Part shown: positions 23,601 to 31,966 of the stretch, in pieces
How positions within the stretch are numbered: position 1 is the first letter of the stretch
Layout: the number at the start of each line of letters is the position of its first letter
DNA from: Frigoribacterium sp. VKM Ac-2836
GTDB lineage: Bacteria > Actinomycetota > Actinomycetes > Actinomycetales > Microbacteriaceae
NCBI RefSeq assembly: GCF_013248995.1
Contig: NZ_JABRPK010000002.1
Span: 310,001 to 374,000, forward strand
Length of the DNA stretch: 64,000 bases
Reading direction: 5' to 3'
The notes under the pieces: generated by a model
The model's input: the letters and a program-made list of their open reading frames with translations, nothing else
What the model was told of the DNA's origin: nothing
The model's database searches: none
Position numbers and translations under genes: made by a program

Positions 23601-24138
23601 CGTTCATCACCGCCTTCTTCTTCAGTCGCGTTCGGGTGCGCGACACGCGTTGGGTGACGGCGCCGATGCTCAGGCCGACCCGGGCGGCGGCCTCGCCGTA
23701 GGGACGCCCCTCGATCAGACAGAGCTCGACGATCTGCCGGTCGACCGGGCCGAGGGCGTCGATCTCGTCGCGGACCCACCGCAGCCGGTCGCGCGCCTCC
23801 TCGCCGTCGTCCGGGGCGATCAGGTCGTCGGGCAGTTCGTCGGCCGCTGCGCGGGCCTGCTTGCGGCGCAGGTTCGCGGCGTGGTTGCGGCAGACGACCA
23901 GGAGCCAGGGCAGCAGCGAGTCGTCGGGCAGGTCGATCTGGTCCACCTTCTTCCAGAGGGTGACGAAGGTGTCCTGCACGATCTCCTCGACGTCCATGCG
24001 GGTCGCCGCCAACGCCCACGCGTACCGCGTCACCGTCGCCGCGTGCCGGTCGAACAAGGCCGACAGCGCCCGTTGGTCACCCCCGACCGTGCGTCTGACG
24101 AGCTCGTCGTCGCCCTTCGTGTCGTGATCCACGTCCAC
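23590..24138 (-). CDS. ECF-type RNA polymerase sigma factor
   Basis: About 182 residues. Sigma region 2 is seen at TRMDVEEIVQDTFVTLWKKVD, and region 4 at LGPVDRQIVELCLIEGRPYGEAAARVGLSIGAVTQRVSR. It redirects RNA polymerase to a small regulon and usually activates its own promoter. The GTG at 24138 is preferred because the sequence before it (GGTTC ... GGGGACAC on the minus strand) looks like an ECF-type promoter; an ATG at 24180 would read through that. The next gene overlaps its end and is the likely anti-sigma partner. Confidence 0.88.
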   Translation of the reverse strand: MDVDHDTKGDDELVRRTVGGDQRALSALFDRHAATVTRYAWALAATRMDVEEIVQDTFVTLWKKVDQIDLPDDSLLPWLLVVCRNHAANLRRKQARAAADELPDDLIAPDDGEEARDRLRWVRDEIDALGPVDRQIVELCLIEGRPYGEAAARVGLSIGAVTQRVSRTRTRLKKKAVMNDEL

Positions 24139-24269
24139 CCCCTCACTAGAGAAGTGTCCCCGATCCGACGAACCTGACACGCGGTCTCCGACGGATCGGC
24201 GCCCGCCCCTCCCCGCGCCTCCGTCTGCCGCGTTCCCGCAGCTCCGGCCGAGCCGGGTACGGTGTCCGC

Positions 24270-24677
24270 ATGAGCCCGGCCCGCGCCTCCGTCCTGTTCG
24301 TCTGCCGGAAGAACGGCGGCAAGTCCCAGATGGCCGCGGCCCTGATGCGCGACCTGGCCGGCGAGGCGGTCGCGGTCGCGTCGGCGGGCACCGAGCCCGG
24401 CACCCACCTCAATGCCCAGTCGGTCGAGTCGCTCGCCGAGCTCGGCATCGACCTCGGCGACGAGCACCCCAAGGCACTCACCGAGCAGATGGTGCGCGAC
24501 GCCGACGTGCTCGTCGTCCTCGGGCAGGAGGCGCGGGTCGACGAGGTCCCCGGCACCCGCGTCGAGACGTGGATCACCGACGAGCCCTCCGAGCGCGGCA
24601 TCGAGGGCATGGAGCGCATGCGCCTCGTCCGGGACGACATCCGCGCCCGCGTCGCCGAGCTCCGCGAGCGCCTCTGA
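24270..24677 (+). CDS. Arsenate reductase/LMW tyrosine phosphatase family protein with CX5K loop
   Basis: 135 residues. The P-loop is VLFVCRKNGGKSQMA: Cys12 is the expected nucleophile, but the loop arginine of CX5R(S/T) is replaced by Lys18. A late TDEPSERG supplies the usual general-acid Asp. Actinobacterial arsenate-mycothiol transferases have, as I recall, similar NGGK loops, so a role in arsenate reduction or protein dephosphorylation is plausible. No ars genes lie nearby. TACGGT (24258-24263) 6 nt before the ATG implies leaderless translation. GQEARVDEV includes a dispersed repeat copy in frame. Confidence 0.75.
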   Translation: MSPARASVLFVCRKNGGKSQMAAALMRDLAGEAVAVASAGTEPGTHLNAQSVESLAELGIDLGDEHPKALTEQMVRDADVLVVLGQEARVDEVPGTRVETWITDEPSERGIEGMERMRLVRDDIRARVAELRERL

Positions 24678-24692
24678 CGGTCGCACGTGAAC

Positions 24693-24730
24693 GGAGGCGG
24701 TGGTGACCTCTCAACGTCACCACCGCCTCC
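24693..24730. terminator. Bidirectional hairpin terminator
   Basis: GGAGGCGGTGGTGAC (24693-24707) and GTCACCACCGCCTCC (24716-24730) form a perfect 15-bp stem with an 8-nt loop. It lies between the convergent phosphatase-like and sugar-permease genes. No T-run is present, as is common in actinobacteria. Confidence 0.75.
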
Positions 24731-24809
24731 CGGGCCGCCGCTGCCACGGCCACGGCCCACCCGCACCGACCCCCACCGTGAACCGGGGGTCGAGCGGGAG
24801 TCGAGCTGC

Positions 24810-25775
24810 CTAGCCCTTGACGCCGCCGGCGCTGAGGCCGGACTGCCAGAAGCGCTGCAAGAAGAGGAACGCCACGACCAGCGGCAGGATCGACACGAAC
24901 GACCCGGTCAGCACGGTCGAGAACAGCACCTGGGCCCCGCCGCCTCCCGTGGCCGCCTGCTGCCACTGCGCCAGGCCGACCGTCGCGGGGAAGAGCGACG
25001 GGTCGTTCAGCATGATCAGCGGCAGGAAGTAGTTGTTCCAGGTCGACACCAGCGCGAAGAGCAGCACCGTGACGATGCCCGGCGCGAGCAGCCGCGACGC
25101 GATCGTCAGGAAGATCCGCAGTTCGCCGGCCCCGTCGATGCGGGCTGCCTCGAGCAGGCTGTCGTCGACCGCCTCGCTCGCGTAGACGCGCATCAGGTAG
25201 ACGCCGAACGGGCTGACCAGCGACGGCAGGATGATCGCCCACGGGGTGTCGACGAGGTTGGCCGCGCTGAACAGCAGGTAGGTCGGGATCGCCAGCGCCG
25301 TCAACGGCACCATGACCGCCCCGAGGATCAGCCCGAAGACGAACGACCTGCCCTTGAACACGTACTTCGCCAGCGAGTAGCCGCACATCGTCGCGAGCAG
25401 CGCCGCACCCACCGAGCTGACCACGGCGTAGAGCACCGTGTTGCCCATCCACTGCACGAAGATGCCGTCCTGGAACGTGAACAGCTGGGCCAGGTTGTCG
25501 CCCAACGCGAAGGTGCGGCCGAAGGCGAGGCCGAACGTCGAGAAGATGTCGCCGTTGCTCTTCGTCGCCTGGATCGCCAGCCAGACCAGGGGCAGCAGGA
25601 AGTACGCCAGGGTGATCCAGAGGATGACGGTGAGGATCGGCGTCTTGCGCTTCGAGCGCTCGACGCGACGGCGCGGACGGCGGCGACCCGCGCCTCCCGA
25701 GCTCTCGAGCCGACGGGCGGGGCGGTCGACGGACGTGGCCCCGGCGGTGTCGACGGGTGCGGGTGCGATCGTCAC
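24810..25775 (-). CDS. Sugar ABC transporter permease, MalG type
   Basis: 321 residues with six helices after a 50-residue Ala/Arg-rich tail. The EAA loop LEAARIDGAGELRIFLTIASRLLAPG is intact. It starts at GTG in a GTGA overlap with the preceding permease gene, so both are translationally coupled. With its partner, the binding protein and an ATPase encoded elsewhere (probably a shared MsiK-type), it would import galactosides or oligosaccharides for the GH42 enzyme upstream. The N-terminal tail contains the dispersed repeat in reverse (25685). Confidence 0.9.
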   Translation of the reverse strand: MTIAPAPVDTAGATSVDRPARRLESSGGAGRRRPRRRVERSKRKTPILTVILWITLAYFLLPLVWLAIQATKSNGDIFSTFGLAFGRTFALGDNLAQLFTFQDGIFVQWMGNTVLYAVVSSVGAALLATMCGYSLAKYVFKGRSFVFGLILGAVMVPLTALAIPTYLLFSAANLVDTPWAIILPSLVSPFGVYLMRVYASEAVDDSLLEAARIDGAGELRIFLTIASRLLAPGIVTVLLFALVSTWNNYFLPLIMLNDPSLFPATVGLAQWQQAATGGGGAQVLFSTVLTGSFVSILPLVVAFLFLQRFWQSGLSAGGVKG

Positions 25776-26731
25776 GACAGTCGTTCCTTGCGTGAGGTGG
25801 CGAGCTGCACCACGTAGCTGATGATCATGATGAGGAATCCGAGCAGGAACGCGATGGCCGCGGCGTAGTTGACGTCCTGGTTCTTGAACGCGACGTTGTA
25901 CGCGTAGAGGTTCGGGGTGAAGTCCGAACCGATCGCGTTCGGCGCGATGCTGTAGAGCAGGTTCGGCTCGTTGAAGAGCTGGAACGACCCGATCACCGAG
26001 AAGATCACGGTCAGCAGGATCGCCGAGCGGATCGCCGGGATCTTGATGCTCCACGCCACCCGCCAGGGTCCCGCACCGTCGATCTCGGCGGCCTCGTACA
26101 TCTCGGTCGGCACGCTGCGCAGCGCGGCGTACAGCACGATCATGTTGTAGCCGATGAACTCCCAGCTGACGATGTTCATGGTGCTGCCGAGCACGTTCTG
26201 CGGCGACAGCAGGTCGGGCGGGGTGAGCCCGAGACCGCTGATCACCTGGGCGATGAGGCCGGACTCGCGTCCGTAGAGGTAGCCCCACATCAGCGTCGCG
26301 ACGACGCCGGGCACGGCGTAGGGCACGAAGATCGCGAGGCGCACGAACTTGCTGCCGGCCACGCGTCCGGTGTCGAGGGCGAGGGCGACGAACAGGGCGA
26401 TCACGAGCATGATCGGCACCTGGACGAAGAGGAACAGGGCGACGCGGCCGAGGCCGGCCCAGAAGCTCGGGTCGTTCAGCGCACGGCTGTAGTTGGCGAG
26501 GCCCGAGAAGACCTGCCCGCCGACGAGCTGTGACGTGAAGGTGCTGAGGTAACCCGCGTAGCCGAGCGGCACGAGGAACATCGCCGCGAAGACGAGCAGG
26601 AACGGGATCGCCAACGCCCAGGCCGCGACGAGCTGCGGTCGGTGCAGCGAGCTCGTGCGCCGCGGGGTGGCGGGCTGACGGGACGAGGAGGCGCGGGTCG
26701 CGTCTCGACGAGGGGTGACGGAGGTGGACAT
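25772..26731 (-). CDS. Sugar ABC transporter permease, MalF type
   Basis: 319 residues, six helices, EAA loop EAAEIDGAGPWRVAWSIKIPAIRSA. Its N-terminal 25 residues are Ser/Arg/Pro-rich and include TRASSSRQ encoded by a dispersed repeat copy (26685). It lies 57 bp downstream of the solute-binding gene. It forms a heterodimer with the MalG-type permease in the cytoplasmic membrane. Substrate inferred from the neighbouring beta-galactosidase. Confidence 0.9.
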   Translation of the reverse strand: MSTSVTPRRDATRASSSRQPATPRRTSSLHRPQLVAAWALAIPFLLVFAAMFLVPLGYAGYLSTFTSQLVGGQVFSGLANYSRALNDPSFWAGLGRVALFLFVQVPIMLVIALFVALALDTGRVAGSKFVRLAIFVPYAVPGVVATLMWGYLYGRESGLIAQVISGLGLTPPDLLSPQNVLGSTMNIVSWEFIGYNMIVLYAALRSVPTEMYEAAEIDGAGPWRVAWSIKIPAIRSAILLTVIFSVIGSFQLFNEPNLLYSIAPNAIGSDFTPNLYAYNVAFKNQDVNYAAAIAFLLGFLIMIISYVVQLATSRKERLS

Positions 26732-26788
26732 GGGGCTCCTTGCCGGGCCGAGGGGTGCCGCCCGCGGGCGGGCGGCACCCCGTGAGCG

Positions 26789-28141
26789 CTACTTGACGGT
26801 GAAGCCCTGCTGCTTCGCGTAGGTCGTGACGTCGTCCTGCCAGGCCGTCAGGGCGGTCGTGAGGTCGGAGTGGTCGGCGATCGCCTTGCCGAGCGTGTCG
26901 TTGAAGCTCGAGTAGACGTAGTCCATGAACGGCAGCCACTGGAAGTCGGTGCTGACCGTGTCCGAGACGCCCGCGAAGAGCTCGTTGACCTTCTGGCCGC
27001 CGTAGAAGTCCGAGGCGGTGTCGGTGAAGTCGCTGCTCGACAGGGTGTCGGTCGTCGTCGGGAACAGGAACTGCTTGTTCGCGAAGGCGAGGGTCGACTC
27101 GGGGTCGCTGTTCAGGAACTTGCTGAACTCGGCCGCGGCGATCGGGTTCTGCGTACCCGTGATGACGGCGTCGCTCGATCCGCCCCAGTTGCCCGAGACG
27201 TCCTCGCCGGCCTTCCACTGCGGGATCTTCGCGGCGGTCCACTTGCCGCTGGTGTTCGCGGCCGTGCCCTGCAGGAACACCGGGCCCCAGGCGGCGGTCT
27301 GCCAGCTGGCGTACTTGCCCGACGAGAAGCCCTGGTACCAGGCGTCGTTGAAGTCGGCGTCGGTCGAGACGAGGTCCTTGTCGATCAGGTCCTGCCAGAA
27401 GCTCACGACCTTCTGCGTCTCGGTCGAGTCGAGGTCGATGCCGACGGTCTTGTCACCGTCGTACGAGAACGGCTTGGCGCCGGCCTGCCAGAACAGCCCG
27501 ACGATCTGGCCGGGGTCGTTGCCGGGCAGGTTCGAGATGTACGAGCCCGTCTTGTCCTTGATCGTCTGCGCGTCCGTGGCGAAGTCGGCCCAGGTCTCGG
27601 GCGCCTGCGTCAGCCCCGCCTGTGCGTAGATGTCCGAGCGGTACAGGTTGCCGAGGGGGCCCGAGTCCTGCGGCACCGACCAGACGCCGGTGTCGTCCGC
27701 GACCTGGTTCCAGACCCACGGGACGTACTTCGATTCGAGGTCCGCGCCTCCGTAGGGGGTCAGATCGACGAGGCTGCCGGTCTGACGGAACGACGGGATG
27801 TACTGGTACTCGATCTGGGCGACGTCGGGTGCGCCCTTGCCGGCCTTGAGCGCCGTCCGCAGCTTCGGGTACTGCGCGGTGCCGGTGCCCACGTTGACGA
27901 CGTCGACCTTGATCTTCGGGTACTTGGCCTCGAACAGGTCGACCTCTTGCTGGACGTCGGGCACCCAGGTCCAGAAGGTCAGGGTGGTGTCGGTGTCCAT
28001 GGCCTTGTCGATGTCGGCCTGCGACACCGGGGCGGTGGTCGCGCCGCCGCCCGATCCGCCGGACGGCGCGCAGCCGGTCAGCACGAACGCCGACACGACG
28101 GCGAGTGACACGAGCGCCTTTGCTGTGGTCTTTCTCTTCAT
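26789..28141 (-). CDS. Sugar ABC transporter solute-binding lipoprotein
   Basis: 450 residues. Signal peptide with lipobox LTGC (Cys24). The mature part is a type 1 extracellular solute-binding protein (family 1): FWTWVPDVQQEVDLFEAKYPKIKVDVVNVG, later PQDSGPLGNLYRSDIYAQAG and an aromatic-rich ligand groove. It lies between the GH42 gene and two permeases on one strand and likely captures galactosides released from plant or microbial polysaccharides. No ATPase gene is in the operon. Confidence 0.9.
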   Translation of the reverse strand: MKRKTTAKALVSLAVVSAFVLTGCAPSGGSGGGATTAPVSQADIDKAMDTDTTLTFWTWVPDVQQEVDLFEAKYPKIKVDVVNVGTGTAQYPKLRTALKAGKGAPDVAQIEYQYIPSFRQTGSLVDLTPYGGADLESKYVPWVWNQVADDTGVWSVPQDSGPLGNLYRSDIYAQAGLTQAPETWADFATDAQTIKDKTGSYISNLPGNDPGQIVGLFWQAGAKPFSYDGDKTVGIDLDSTETQKVVSFWQDLIDKDLVSTDADFNDAWYQGFSSGKYASWQTAAWGPVFLQGTAANTSGKWTAAKIPQWKAGEDVSGNWGGSSDAVITGTQNPIAAAEFSKFLNSDPESTLAFANKQFLFPTTTDTLSSSDFTDTASDFYGGQKVNELFAGVSDTVSTDFQWLPFMDYVYSSFNDTLGKAIADHSDLTTALTAWQDDVTTYAKQQGFTVK

Positions 28142-28217
28142 GGTGGTTCTTCCTCGAGGGGGTGGGGGAGTGGTGCGGGGTCGGGTGGTGCGGGTGCGGC
28201 GGGGAGGAGCGGGTCGC

Positions 28218-30404
28218 CTACGACGCCGTGTCGACGAGTTCGTAGACCTGGGCCGCGCGCGGGGCGAGGGTCAGGGTGGTGCCGGCGGCGACGACCTCGC
28301 GGGTCTCGAGGTCGCGCACGGCGGAGGGGGTGGTGACGGCGGCCTCGTGGGCCGACCAGTTCGAGACGAAGGCGAGCCCGGGGGCGTCGACTCGTGAACC
28401 GGTGGTGACGGTGACCGTCTCGGTCGCCGCCCACGCGCGCGCCGCCGTGGCCGGCACGAGCCAGCGGGCGATCGAACGCGAGAGCTCGGGGTTGGGCACG
28501 GTCGCGACGTAGCTGACCCGCCCGGCTCCGGAGGCGCGGGTCGTCAGCAGCGCGTCGGCCCCGATCTCGGTCGGCGCGGCCCGCAGCACGACGGTGGCGT
28601 CGTCGACGTGCAGGACGTCGGCCCAGCGGGTTCCGGCCGAGCCGGGCTCGAGGGCGAAGGGCGGGTCGGCCGGGTGGGCGCCGGTGCCGGGGACCGGACC
28701 CGCGCCTCCTGCGGTCGTGTCATCGGCGCGCTCGGCGGTCCCGCCGCCCTCGACGTGGACGGCGAGGGGCTCGTCGAGGTTGGTGTACTCCTCGTACCAG
28801 ACGCCCGCGGAGCCCGAGAGGCGGGCGGGGGCGGGGTCGCGTCGGGCTCGGGCGAGCTCGTCGCCGTAGGCCGTCCGGATGCCGATCACGAGGTGGCCGC
28901 CCGCCTCGGCGTAGGCGGTGAGCGCGGCGAGGGTCGCGTCGTCGACCACGTAGAGCGCCGGCACGACGAGCACCGGGTGCGACGCGACGAGCTCGGCGGG
29001 GTCGGCGGCGACGAACTGCGCCACGTGCTGGATGCGCACCTGCACACCGGTCTCGGCCAGGCCGCGGTAGTGCGCGTCGAACAGGTGCAGGTACGACTCG
29101 GGGTCGGGGCTGCCGTCGGCCCGTGCCAGCGGCGGGTAGGTCTCGAACGACCACTTGGTCTCGGTCGACCAGAGCATCAGCACGTCGGCATCGGGCTCGA
29201 GGCCGTCGATCGCGCCGCCGACGGCCTTGAGGGTGGCGCCCAGGGCCGCGACCTCGCGGTAGATGCGGCCGGGGCGCTGGCTGTGCGGCAGCACGCCACC
29301 CCAGTAGGTCTCGACGCCGAAGTGCAGGGTGTGCCAGTGCCAGTACTCGACCATGCGGGCGCCCCGGGAGACGAGGGCCAGGGCGGCCTGCTTGATCTGG
29401 CCGTCGAACGGCGGGTGGTTCTGCCAGGGGCCGCCGATCGACTGCGCGTTGGTCTCGGTGACGAGGAAGGGCGCCTGCGCCGACGAGAACGCCCGGTCGC
29501 CCCATTGCTGCAGGGCCCAGACGCCGGTGTGCCACCAGCCGGCCTCGCGGGGCACCTCGACGCCGAGGGTCAGGCCGTCCTGCATCTTGTAGTACGGGTT
29601 GCCGGCCGTCACGTCGAGGCTCTCGACGAGCCGTTCGTCGGCAACCTGCGGCCGCGAGTACGAGATGCAGGTGGTGACGAACTGGTCGTCGCGGGCGTAA
29701 TCGCGGACGACGTCGGCCTGCCAGGCGATCAGCTCGTCGGCCAGCTCGCCCTGGAACCGTCGCCACTCGAGGTCGTACTGCGGCTGCACGTTGCCGTCGG
29801 GGCGCCAGAGTTGTGACCACTCGGTCAGACGGTGTGACCAGTAGACGAGGCCCCACTCCTCGTTGAGACGTTCGACCGTGCCGTACTTGCGCTGCAGCCA
29901 GGCGACGAAGCGGTCGAAGACCTGGTCGTTGCGCGGACGTTCGTTGCCGGGCTCGTTGTCGACCTGCCAGCCGATCACGGCGGGGTGCTGCGCGTAGCGT
30001 TCGACGACCTTGCGGACGACGCGTTCGGCGTAGAAGCGGTAGGCGGGGTGGCTCTGGTCCATCTCCTGGCGGGCGCCCCAACCGGCGCGGACACCGGTCG
30101 TGCGCTCGGCCGCGATCTCGGGGTGACGCACCTGGAGCCACGGCGGCACCGCGTAGGTCGGGGTGCCGAGGACGACCGCGATGTCCCGGGCGTGGGCGCC
30201 GTCGAGCACGGGCTGCAGCCAGTCGAGGTCGAACTCGCCCTCGCGCGGCTCCCACGTCGACCAGACCGACTCGCCCACCCGGATCACCGTGAAGCCCGCC
30301 TCGACCATCAGGTCGAGGTCGCGGTCGAGGGTGCCCGCCTGCTGGTACTCGGCGTAGTAGGCGGCTCCGAAGAGAACCCCGGAGTGGCGTGGTGCTGACG
30401 TCAT
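28218..30404 (-). CDS. GH42 beta-galactosidase
   Basis: 728 residues, cytosolic. The GH42 barrel (residues 1-400) shows the acid/base Glu151 in WQVDNEPGN and the nucleophile Glu317 in VTETNAQS. A trimerisation domain and a beta-sandwich C-terminal domain follow. It hydrolyses terminal beta-galactosides brought in by the ABC system encoded directly downstream. The ATG at 30404 starts MTSAPRHSGVLFGAAYYAE, the usual N-terminus. Dispersed repeat copies at 28530 and 28697 fall in loops of the C-terminal half (TTRASGAG and DTTAGGAG). A LacI-type operator lies 80 bp upstream. Confidence 0.92.
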   Translation of the reverse strand: MTSAPRHSGVLFGAAYYAEYQQAGTLDRDLDLMVEAGFTVIRVGESVWSTWEPREGEFDLDWLQPVLDGAHARDIAVVLGTPTYAVPPWLQVRHPEIAAERTTGVRAGWGARQEMDQSHPAYRFYAERVVRKVVERYAQHPAVIGWQVDNEPGNERPRNDQVFDRFVAWLQRKYGTVERLNEEWGLVYWSHRLTEWSQLWRPDGNVQPQYDLEWRRFQGELADELIAWQADVVRDYARDDQFVTTCISYSRPQVADERLVESLDVTAGNPYYKMQDGLTLGVEVPREAGWWHTGVWALQQWGDRAFSSAQAPFLVTETNAQSIGGPWQNHPPFDGQIKQAALALVSRGARMVEYWHWHTLHFGVETYWGGVLPHSQRPGRIYREVAALGATLKAVGGAIDGLEPDADVLMLWSTETKWSFETYPPLARADGSPDPESYLHLFDAHYRGLAETGVQVRIQHVAQFVAADPAELVASHPVLVVPALYVVDDATLAALTAYAEAGGHLVIGIRTAYGDELARARRDPAPARLSGSAGVWYEEYTNLDEPLAVHVEGGGTAERADDTTAGGAGPVPGTGAHPADPPFALEPGSAGTRWADVLHVDDATVVLRAAPTEIGADALLTTRASGAGRVSYVATVPNPELSRSIARWLVPATAARAWAATETVTVTTGSRVDAPGLAFVSNWSAHEAAVTTPSAVRDLETREVVAAGTTLTLAPRAAQVYELVDTAS

Positions 30405-30483
30405 CGTTGACCCGTTCGTGTGTGTCGGCTGCGGTGGCGACCGCCGATGTCGTCTGGGTGTCGACGGTGATGTCGACCCGTGA

Positions 30484-30497
30484 TGTTGTCGATAACA
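30484..30497 (-). promoter_or_regulatory. LacI-family operator before the GH42 operon
   Basis: TGTTGTCGATAACA, inside the longer dyad GATGTTGTCGATAACATC (30482-30499), closely matches the TGTTATCGATAACA type of operator used by many LacI/GalR proteins. It lies 80 bp upstream of the GH42 start and downstream of the lacI-type gene, which is the likely partner. Confidence 0.6.
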
Positions 30498-30627
30498 TCG
30501 GCGTCTGCGGAGAACGTAACCCACGCCTCGGCGCCAGCGCAAGACCCATTTCCGACGGGCTCCCGCGTGTCGGTGCCGCGCCTCCTGCCCCTGCGCCTCT
30601 CGCCCCGGCGCGTGCCCCGGCCTCGGT

Positions 30628-30712
30628 GTGCACATCGCGACCGCAGCGGTCTTGATCGGGCCTCCGCGTGGAAACGAGCGGCGTGTCGGGGGCTCGTTGT
30701 CGCGATGTGCAC
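30628..30712. repeat. Inverted-repeat element with GTCGCGATGTGCAC ends
   Basis: GTGCACATCGCGAC (30628-30641) and GTCGCGATGTGCAC (30699-30712) are perfect inverted repeats. An inner hairpin AACGAG/CTCGTT (30673-30678, 30693-30698) sits next to the right arm. The right 36 bases (from 30677) recur with few changes at 52717-52752. Together with the tandem array at 30761 it fills the 473-bp gap between the GH42 and LacI genes. Confidence 0.6.
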
Positions 30713-30760
30713 GCCCGGGACGTCTCGGCCGGTCGGGTTCGGCACGTCGAGCGCGTGCGA

Positions 30761-30824
30761 CGGTGCGGCGGTGCGGCGGTGCGGCGGTGCGGCGGTGCGG
30801 CGGTGCGGCGGTGCGGCGGTGCGA
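30761..30824. repeat. Tandem array of CGGTGCGG (8 copies)
   Basis: Eight 8-bp units in a row. Seven are exact and the seventh unit reads CGGTGCGA; a decayed ninth follows. It lies 54 bp behind the stop codon of the LacI-type gene. Such an array should vary in copy number between strains. Confidence 0.85.
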
Positions 30825-30877
30825 CGGTGCGGCGTGACGGAGCCCAGGAGGCACGGGGCGGCCCGCACCCCGGGGCG

Positions 30878-31876
30878 TCAGCCGCGCGCGGGTGCGGTCG
30901 AGGCCCGCGGGACCAGGGACGGCACCGGCAGGCGGGTGGCCGTGTCGGGGCTGCGCCCCTCGATGCGGGCGATCAAGGTGGTGATCACGTGCGCCCCCTC
31001 GAAGCCGAAGTCGAGCGCCACGGTCGACAGCGACGGCACCATGAACCGTGCCTCGGGTGCGTCGTCGTTGCCGACCACGCTGACCTCGTGCGGCACCGAG
31101 ACCCCCGCGGACGCGAGGGCGGCGAGTAGTCCCATCGCCATCGCGTCGTTGGCGACGGCCACGGCGGTGAAGTCGTCCGTGCGGGCGGCGAGCCGCAGCC
31201 CGATGTCGTAGCCGGCCGCGGCGGACCAGTCGCCGACGTCGGTGACCGTCACCGCGCCTCCGGATCGGGTCATGGCCTGGCGGAACCCGTCGGCCCGCTC
31301 ACGGGCGGCCAGCCATTGGTCGGGCCCGGCGACGTAGGCGACGCGTCGGTGACCGAGGCTCACCAGGTGTTCGGCCGCGACCCGACCGGCGTGCTCGTTG
31401 ATCGACTCGGTGGTGCCCTCGACCATCAGGCCGAAGTCGCGCGCGACGGGGACGGAGATCGCGCGACGTTCGAGCGCGGAACGCGCGACGGCGGTCTGCG
31501 CCGTGACGACGATGCCGGCGATCTGCTGCCCGAGCATGAGGTCGAGGGCGTCGTCGACCGAGCGCTCGTCGACGCCGTCCATCGACACGATGTCGGTGAC
31601 GTAGCCGAGCGAACGGGCGGCCTCGGTGGCGCCGGAGATCGTTCGAGCGGGCCCGGACTGGTGCATGTTGTCGGCCAGCAGCCCGATGCGGTTCGACTGC
31701 TGGAGGCGCAGGTAGCGGGCCGCCGAGTTGGGGCGGTACTCGAGCTCGGCGAGTGCCTGCTCGACCTTGTCGCGGGTGGCGGGGCGGATGCCCTCGAAGC
31801 CGCGCAGGAACCTGCTGACCGTCTGGTGCGAGACGCCCGCACGCCTGGCCACGTCGTAGATCGTGGCGTCCTTCAT
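30878..31876 (-). CDS. LacI-family regulator of the galactoside operon
   Basis: 332 residues. The helix-turn-helix is IYDVARRAGVSHQTVSRFLRG, the hinge helix follows near 45-60 (YRPNSAARYLR), and a periplasmic-binding-protein-like sensor domain fills the rest (VSVVGNDDAPEARFMVPSLSTV). It probably represses the GH42-ABC operon by binding the TGTTGTCGATAACA site and is released by galactose, allolactose or similar. It is transcribed in the same direction as the operon, separated by a repeat-filled 473-bp gap. Confidence 0.9.
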   Translation of the reverse strand: MKDATIYDVARRAGVSHQTVSRFLRGFEGIRPATRDKVEQALAELEYRPNSAARYLRLQQSNRIGLLADNMHQSGPARTISGATEAARSLGYVTDIVSMDGVDERSVDDALDLMLGQQIAGIVVTAQTAVARSALERRAISVPVARDFGLMVEGTTESINEHAGRVAAEHLVSLGHRRVAYVAGPDQWLAARERADGFRQAMTRSGGAVTVTDVGDWSAAAGYDIGLRLAARTDDFTAVAVANDAMAMGLLAALASAGVSVPHEVSVVGNDDAPEARFMVPSLSTVALDFGFEGAHVITTLIARIEGRSPDTATRLPVPSLVPRASTAPARG

Positions 31877-31966
31877 GACCCGAGGCTAGCGCTGCCTCGT
31901 GCCCGCGTGGGTGACGGCGAGACCCCGGGGCCTCGGTGGGGCCGGCGCCGGGACCGGGGGCTTCGG

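Noticed and set aside
30761-30824. CRISPR-like array
   Set aside because: Units are 8 bp and directly abutting, with no spacers and no cas genes.
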